Shown piece after piece: positions 7,295 to 12,275 of a stretch of 12,275 nt of DNA; the stretch's first letter is position 1, and each line of letters begins with the position of its first letter. The notes under the pieces were generated by a model, which made no database searches, was not told where the DNA came from, and saw only the letters and a program-made list of their open reading frames with translations. The stretch lies in NCBI GenBank assembly GCA_030374735.1, contig JASCIV010000787.1, positions 1 through 12,275 of the forward strand. Reading direction: 5' to 3'. A program made the position numbers and the translations under genes. This stretch comes from Gracilaria caudata. Taxonomy: Eukaryota; Rhodophyta; Florideophyceae; Gracilariales; Gracilariaceae.

Positions 7295-9361
7295 ATGATG
7301 AGCGCAGGCGGCCGCATGCGCTCGGCGAGAAGCAGCTCAGCTGCTGACGTCGGCGGCTGCGAGATGGGCACGCGGTTGCTGTTCGTGGCGCCGTTGGCGC
7401 GCCGCGCGTCGCTGAATGCGCTGCGCTCGCGGCTGATTGCCGCAGCCGCTCCGTCGCGTGCGCGCGTCGCGTCGCGAGCGCGCCCCCTTGCGTCGTTGAC
7501 GGTGCCGTCGTCGTCGTCTCGCGCCACCGAAGCTCCGCCGCAACAGCAGCAGCGGCCGTCGCCGCCGCCACCGCTACCCACGTATGAATCCAGCCCGGGG
7601 CTGTTCGAGCTGCGACATACCGCCGCGCACGTGCTCGCGATGGCCGTGCAGCGTCTGTTCCCCGCCGCGCAGGTTACTATTGGCCCGTGCATTCAAAATG
7701 GCTTTTACTATGACTTCGACCATGAGGTGCCGTTTTCTGACCGCGATTTGAAGCGTATCAAGAAGGAGATGGATAAGATCATCCGACAGAACCTGCCGTT
7801 GCGACGCGAGCAACTCAGCAGAGAGGAGGCGCGAAACCGAATTCAACTCATTAACGAGCCGTATAAACTTCAGATTCTAGATGATATTTCAGACCCTATC
7901 ACCGTGTATCATATTGGCGAAAAGTGGTGGGACCTCTGTGCCGGCCCTCACGTCCATTCCACTGGCCAGCTCGACCCGAAGGCCGTCGCCTTGGAGACCG
8001 TCGCAGGTGCGTACTGGCGCGGAGATGAGAACAATGCAATGTTGCAGCGTATCTACGGTACTGCCTGGGAGACGCCTCAGCAGCTTGAGCAGTATTTGCG
8101 CCTCAAGGAGGAGGCCAAGCGACGCGATCATCGAGTATTGGGCGCCAAACTCGACCTCTTCACCATTCAGGAAGCTGCGGGGGGCGGCCTTGTGTTCTGG
8201 CACCCCAAGGGCAGTCGTGTGCGTGCCATCATTGAGGACTTCTGGAAGGACCGTCACGTACAAGACGGCTACGAGCTTTTGTATACGCCGCATGTCGCTA
8301 ATGTTGAACTGTGGAAGACTTCAGGTCATTTTGATTTTTATCAGGAAAGTATGTTTGATCAGATGGATGTAGAGAATGAGCAGTACCAGCTCAAGCCCAT
8401 GAACTGCCCTTTTCACTGTCTCGTGTTCAAGAATGGTCTTAGAAGTTATCGTGAGTTACCGTTGCGTTGGGCTGAGTTGGGCACGGTTTACCGCTATGAG
8501 AGAAGTGGTACGTTGCATGGTCTCATGCGAGTTCGCGGCTTTACTCAGGATGATGCACATATATTTTGTTTGCCAGAGCAGCTTGCGGGTGAGATTACGC
8601 GAGTGCTGGATCTCACGGAGAGCATTTTAGGTCGCTTTGGATTCACGCAGTATGAGATTATGCTATCCACGCGACCTGAAAAGAGCGTTGGTTCAAATGA
8701 CATTTGGGAAAAGGCTACCAATGCCTTGAAGGAGGCATTAACCACCAAGGGCTGGCAATACTCTGTTGATGAAGGTGGCGGAGCCTTCTATGGTCCCAAG
8801 ATTGACGTCAAGATCAAGGATGCCATTGGAAGACTTTGGCAATGCTCCACTGTGCAATGCGATTTTAACCTCCCGCAAAGGTTTGACCTTGAATATGTTG
8901 ACAAAGATGGGGAGAGGAAACGCCCTATTATGGTGCATCGTGCTATTTTCGGTTCTGTGGAACGCTTTTTTGGTATCCTTGTTGAGTCGTATGCTGGAGA
9001 GTTTCCGCTGTGGCTTGCGCCTGTGCAGCTCAAATTGTTGCCGGTTACAGATGCGTCAAGAAAATATTGTGAAGATGTTGCGGAACGGGCAAAGTGCATC
9101 GGACTCAGAGTTGAAGTGGACTCTTCTGGGGAGCGACTTGGCAAGATGGTTCGTAATGGGGAGCAGGAACGTGTTCCTTTGATGGCTATTGTAGGTGAGA
9201 AGGAAGTCAGTGCTGGCTCGTTAAGTATTCGATCCAGACAAGCTGGTGACGCGGGGGTGTTTGCTGTGGATAATGTTTTGGGACGTATTCGTGTGGCAGC
9301 TGAGCAGGGAATTGGGTTTGAAGCTGTCGATGTTGGTACAGAGGCAGTGTCTACTTTGTAA
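7295..9361 (+). CDS. thrS: Threonyl-tRNA synthetase, organellar, cyanobacterial type
   Basis: A 688-residue class II synthetase that charges threonine tRNA. Residues 1-90 form a Ser/Arg/Ala-rich leader with a run of Gln and Pro, suited to plastid or dual import. The editing (N2) domain follows with its zinc-like tetrad complete: HTAAH (108-112) and CAGPH (215-219). The catalytic core has zinc ligands Cys371 (MNCP), His422 (DDAHIF) and His548 (HRAIFGS). It also has motif 2 (RYERSG, from 400) and motif 3 (SVERFFGILVE). The anticodon-binding domain fills the C terminus. The bacterial N-terminal TGS domain is absent, as in cyanobacterial enzymes, which the wording of the N2 region closely resembles. 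This points to plastid ancestry. The ATG at 7295 (or 7298) is the first after the TGA at 7262. Codon third positions become visibly AT-richer in the 3' half. Confidence 0.96.
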   Translation: MMSAGGRMRSARSSSAADVGGCEMGTRLLFVAPLARRASLNALRSRLIAAAAPSRARVASRARPLASLTVPSSSSRATEAPPQQQQRPSPPPPLPTYESSPGLFELRHTAAHVLAMAVQRLFPAAQVTIGPCIQNGFYYDFDHEVPFSDRDLKRIKKEMDKIIRQNLPLRREQLSREEARNRIQLINEPYKLQILDDISDPITVYHIGEKWWDLCAGPHVHSTGQLDPKAVALETVAGAYWRGDENNAMLQRIYGTAWETPQQLEQYLRLKEEAKRRDHRVLGAKLDLFTIQEAAGGGLVFWHPKGSRVRAIIEDFWKDRHVQDGYELLYTPHVANVELWKTSGHFDFYQESMFDQMDVENEQYQLKPMNCPFHCLVFKNGLRSYRELPLRWAELGTVYRYERSGTLHGLMRVRGFTQDDAHIFCLPEQLAGEITRVLDLTESILGRFGFTQYEIMLSTRPEKSVGSNDIWEKATNALKEALTTKGWQYSVDEGGGAFYGPKIDVKIKDAIGRLWQCSTVQCDFNLPQRFDLEYVDKDGERKRPIMVHRAIFGSVERFFGILVESYAGEFPLWLAPVQLKLLPVTDASRKYCEDVAERAKCIGLRVEVDSSGERLGKMVRNGEQERVPLMAIVGEKEVSAGSLSIRSRQAGDAGVFAVDNVLGRIRVAAEQGIGFEAVDVGTEAVSTL

Positions 9362-9822
9362 GATTAAGCCGTGATGTAAAGCTCGCCGTGCGCTGTCCTC
9401 CTCATCAAGTGAACTTTGATTACACAGTACAGTCGACAATGCAAAATGTCGTCCTGTGCCGGACGTCTCTGTTTGCATAGCCTCTTGCCTGTAACGGACC
9501 GCTTCCACCTGCGTGACCGTAATCACCGTCAATACGTTGATGTGATCACCTTTCTGCACATTATGAACAGCCACCAAAGTTGTTTGATCTGACTGCTGAA
9601 AGCAGGCTGGCATCGTGGTCACCCTTGCAGCATTTTTGTGAACAAGCCAGTGAATGGTCCCTGCAACGCAAATTCAAACCGGTCTTTGTCATCAAGACCA
9701 TGGGCGAAGCACGCCGTGTAGATCTGGGAAGGCAGCAATGCAGAGTTCGATGCGTGCCACTCGGGCCTACGAATTGATCTATCATGAGACTCGTAAAACG
9801 TGAAGTGCTTTTTGGGTAGCGT
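9362..9822. other. Region of short coding-like frames, unresolved
   Basis: On the plus strand an ATG at 9446 opens 48 codons to a TGA at 9590-9592. An overlapping frame, open from 9541, runs to a TGA at 9775-9777. Together they would read as one small protein with a single frameshift. On the minus strand a frame immediately following the glycosyltransferase stop runs open from about 9822 to 9624. An overlapping third frame then continues toward the ThrRS end. Both strands read as plausible protein, neither has a motif I recognise, and they cannot both be genes. I leave it undecided: a small broken gene on either strand, or untranslated 3' sequence. Confidence 0.3.
9375..9379 (+). terminator. 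Possible polyadenylation signal TGTAA (ThrRS)
   Basis: TGTAA begins 14 bases after the ThrRS stop codon. This is the third gene of the window with this pentamer close behind its stop. Function assigned by analogy only. Confidence 0.35.
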
Positions 9823-11304
9823 TCACCGTTGTAACTTTCTCACTGTCATGGGGCGCGAGTTTTGCGAAGGACCTTTTCGGTACTGGTTACTTTTGAGCTT
9901 CTCTTGATGGAACCCAGACTTACTTCTGACAGCCTCTTTCATTGATTCCTTTATACTTGAGCTTCCGTTCAACACTCGGAGACAGTTGTCCAGTTGGATT
10001 CCGACAAAATCAGGGATAACACCCATCCAAAGTGCTGCATGAGCAAATCCAGATCGAATGAATAACATCGAATCTCCCCTTGATAACAAGTATAACTCCA
10101 TATATGTTTTCAAGTAGTACTTTAACTTTCCTCGGGTGTACTTCCGCCAGTGTATCGTAGATGAACAGCTCGCTACCCTGTGTGATACACGCTCGCTCTC
10201 GGATTGATCCTCAAAAGTTCTCGCTTCAGGATCGTTTGGAATTGATCTGTATCCGTTGCGATGAAAAACTGGTGTGGCCTGGGAAACTTTCGCTTGTTTG
10301 CCAGCTCAGTTGCCATTTGAGCGAGACATTTTCCAATTCCTCCGAGCGTGACATTTCGTGATTCGAGGTTGAACCGCTTTTGTGAGTACTCGTACACGCC
10401 GTAGCCCAGACGAGCATGGATTGAGACGAATCGCTGATATATAGGATTGCGACGAATGGAGTCGCCATCAGTTTGAAAAAACCTTCTTGGTGACCAGAAA
10501 TTGTGTGAGTCCACCGGGATCGACATTAATCTTCGAAATGAATCCGACGGGCGGAACTGAGCCTTTAAGATGAACGGTACGACTTCTTCACGTGTTGGTC
10601 GGAAGTACGAAATGAGAGAAAACTTCTTTGATAGTTCCAAATCGGGATAAAGTTTGGGAATTTGAAAGAAGAGGTCCCAGTCAAGAATAACTTGCGTACG
10701 ATCTTCCAGCGAAATCGTTTCACTTAGAAGAAGTTCGAGTTGGTCCAAGTTCACACCCTCTTGAAAGTATACCGGCTTGTTATATTCTTCTCCATTTCTA
10801 GGGCCAAAGATGTGGGCGTGGTAACTGAAATCATTCCCAGGCGGGTTTACAAACACCGTCGATATTGGGAAAGGATCTGTCAAATTGAGAAAGAACATTC
10901 TTTTTGATACCACAGCGCAGAGATACGAGTGTAGCAAACCGCGAACAACATCCCCAAGGCCATAGTTGTCGGCTCTGCCAATGTATATGAGCTTCGGAAT
11001 TGTTTGAGCATGGGTTATGTTGTTCACAGAGAGTCGATATTGCTCCCTATGCCATTCCGTATACTCCGTGATAAGGATCTTCAGCAAATGCTTGATTTGA
11101 CGTCGGTATGAAACAGCGTCTGATTTCCCTGTGGCTATTGAATCGATTGTGACTCGTTCGAACCAAAAGAATTTGCCGGCGTACGCGTTTCGGGTGCTTG
11201 AAAAGCCGCAGTCTGCCAGTTAGACTACAAAGGACTAGTACTGCGAGTAAATTCCAAGAACAAAACCAAGTCTTGGTCAAAACAGAAGTAGACTGGTAAC
11301 CCAT
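9823..11304 (-). pseudogene. Fucosyltransferase-like Golgi glycosyltransferase, frame-disrupted
   Basis: Three collinear pieces on the minus strand. From the ATG at 11304, a short N terminus has a hydrophobic segment (WNLLAVLVLCSL) like a type II signal anchor. The core (open 11219-10173) carries GRADNYGLGDVVRGLLHSYL (residues 37-56 counted from 11087), FVSIHARLGYG (220-230; the HxR motif) and FFIATDTDQ (274-282). These are signatures of GT-B fucosyltransferases of the NodZ/FUT8/POFUT/plant FUT type. The last piece (10113-9823) has ELYLLSRGDSMLFIRSGF, the expected C-terminal block. The pieces are in different frames: a shift is needed near 11220, and one or two near 10110-10190, where a TAG ends the core. 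The core has no in-frame ATG. Causes may be pseudogenisation, unrecognised introns, or indel errors near short homopolymers. It would add a deoxysugar to glycans if functional; the substrate is unknown. Confidence 0.7.
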
Positions 11305-12275
11305 GGTTTGGATTAGTTAGAACATAGAACTTTAAGCAAGTTATCGGTTCCGCAAAGGACGTGTGAGTGGGATTCCCGGAGGCGCTCATGAAAGACCCCG
11401 GAGCTCTATGTTCCTCATATAGTTTGCAACATGTCGATATGCAGGGTAGTGAGGACGGCAATCGGGGCGACATGCTTACCAAAACAACTGTTGACCGGGC
11501 GATACGTCAGAACGTTGGCCTTACCCATGTTATTCATTGTGAACGAGAGGACAAGGACTCTGAAGCTGTATCTGCTGCGATTGGAACACTTACATCTTTG
11601 CTCTTCCTGTACCTTGCGGCAAGGTCCTTGCCGAGCCGGAAAAGATTTTTGGCAATCTTAACACCGCTCCAAAGCAACACTTTAGTTGTTTGGCTAAAAC
11701 TTTTAACTTCAGGGACTGAATACTGCTCGTTTGTGGAAACAAAGACGTATGACAAAGGAAACCGGGACGGAATCAATGCAAGATAACATAACAGAAAGAT
11801 TAGGGTTCTGCGACTATTACTGAACGTGTTCTTTATTTTGGACAACAGCCTTCAATTACTAGACTGAAGCCTCTAAATAACTGCCAAGAACTTTTTTGGA
11901 AACTGTCGAACCATAACGGATATAGAGTTCTTTGCCGCACGCGGCAAAAGCTCGGAGCAGCTCACGACGCGAGGAGTGGGTGAACCGGCACCTGAAAACA
12001 ACATGATCGGCATCTTTCTTGACATGAACGTGTTGGCCTTTCTAGTCCGAGGGCGTTTTTTCAACAAAGACGCTCCGCAGTAAATTGTAATTAGAACGCT
12101 ACCCTCGTATGTGCTCATAATAAAAAGAAGACTATTACTGAAGCGAACTGTAACTTTCTAAACGTCATACAATGAGATTACTTCTGAGAACGTCATTTTT
12201 GGTATGACGCCGGCGATGACAGCCTTTGATAGGAGGACGCAGAAAAGTAAATGAAAATGTATGCTTCCGTAGAGA
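11305..12275. other. Right-end region without a resolved gene
   Basis: AT-richer sequence with short overlapping frames on both strands. They include an ATG-started 81-codon frame on the minus strand (12118-11873) and a plus-strand frame open across about 11890-12085 that covers the same bases. None has a recognised domain. No tRNA, rRNA or transposase was seen. It may hold the upstream region of the glycosyltransferase locus. Confidence 0.4.
11534..11842 (-). other. Possible second membrane-anchored protein fragment
   Basis: The frame reads LSKIKNTFSNSRRTLIFLLCYLALIP near its start: a basic stretch followed by a hydrophobic segment, as in a type II membrane anchor. A hydrophilic region with TTKVLLWSGVKIAKNLF comes later, and the frame ends at a TGA at 11534-11536. 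There is no ATG at the head; a TGA lies a few codons upstream. It sits just upstream of, and in the same orientation as, the broken glycosyltransferase. It could be that gene's true N terminus, a fragment of a neighbouring one, or a chance frame. Confidence 0.25.

Noticed and set aside
11154..11227. tRNA-like element on the minus strand: TAGTCTAACTGG matches the A box, and GGTTCGAACGA resembles the B box, with a Glu-like D arm and a TTTTCAA loop.
   Set aside because: The T stem does not pair, the anticodon stem pairs only partly, and no 3' acceptor strand complementary to TCCTTTG was found in either order, so a normal, intron-bearing or permuted tRNA is not supported. The bases also lie in the glycosyltransferase frame.
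1..12275. CRISPR array, transposase, phage or plasmid genes.
   Set aside because: No regularly spaced direct repeats, no recognisable transposase or integrase motifs, and the gene content is nuclear eukaryotic.

Overview
The window looks like nuclear DNA from a compact, intron-poor, plastid-bearing unicellular eukaryote. Five conserved genes are each read as a single uninterrupted frame. Three of them make bacterial-type products that a eukaryote uses in its organelles: ribosomal protein uS15, a RelA/SpoT homologue (RSH) and a cyanobacterial-type threonyl-tRNA synthetase. Each of these three carries an Arg/Ala/Ser-rich N-terminal extension, as organelle-imported proteins do. No Shine-Dalgarno/operon layout is seen, and a bZIP transcription factor excludes bacteria. 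The best guess is a cyanidiophycean red alga (Cyanidioschyzon-like). This rests on the near absence of introns, mixed GC content, the phenylalanine near the start of the RSH leader (MTATAFVP) and an RSH with a decayed hydrolase site. It is an inference, not an identification.

Layout: 1-987 holds a 32-base G-dominated tract and a striking nested inverted repeat, but no convincing gene. Next come a bZIP protein (988-1476, minus) and a beta-carbonic anhydrase (2389-3189, minus). The carbonic anhydrase is divergent from uS15 (3955-4485, plus), which converges on the RSH gene (5109-6965, minus). RSH is divergent from ThrRS (7295-9361, plus) across a 329-base shared intergenic region. From 9362 to the end, base composition is lower in GC and the reading frames are disrupted. 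A fucosyltransferase-like glycosyltransferase is recognisable on the minus strand (9823-11304), but its signal anchor, catalytic core and C-terminal block lie in different frames. It is a pseudogene, an intron-containing gene or a region with indel errors.

Functional reading: uS15, RSH and ThrRS all concern organelle translation. RSH makes the alarmone (p)ppGpp, which restrains organelle gene expression, and ThrRS charges threonine tRNA for organelle ribosomes. RSH and ThrRS share one divergent promoter region. Carbonic anhydrase equilibrates CO2 and bicarbonate and would fit carbon acquisition or organelle CO2 handling. No complete new system is evident. The best candidates for a second look are the synthetase-only RSH, the ThrRS leader with an in-frame repeated peptide and uORF, the broken glycosyltransferase locus, and the three-way-junction inverted repeat near the left end.
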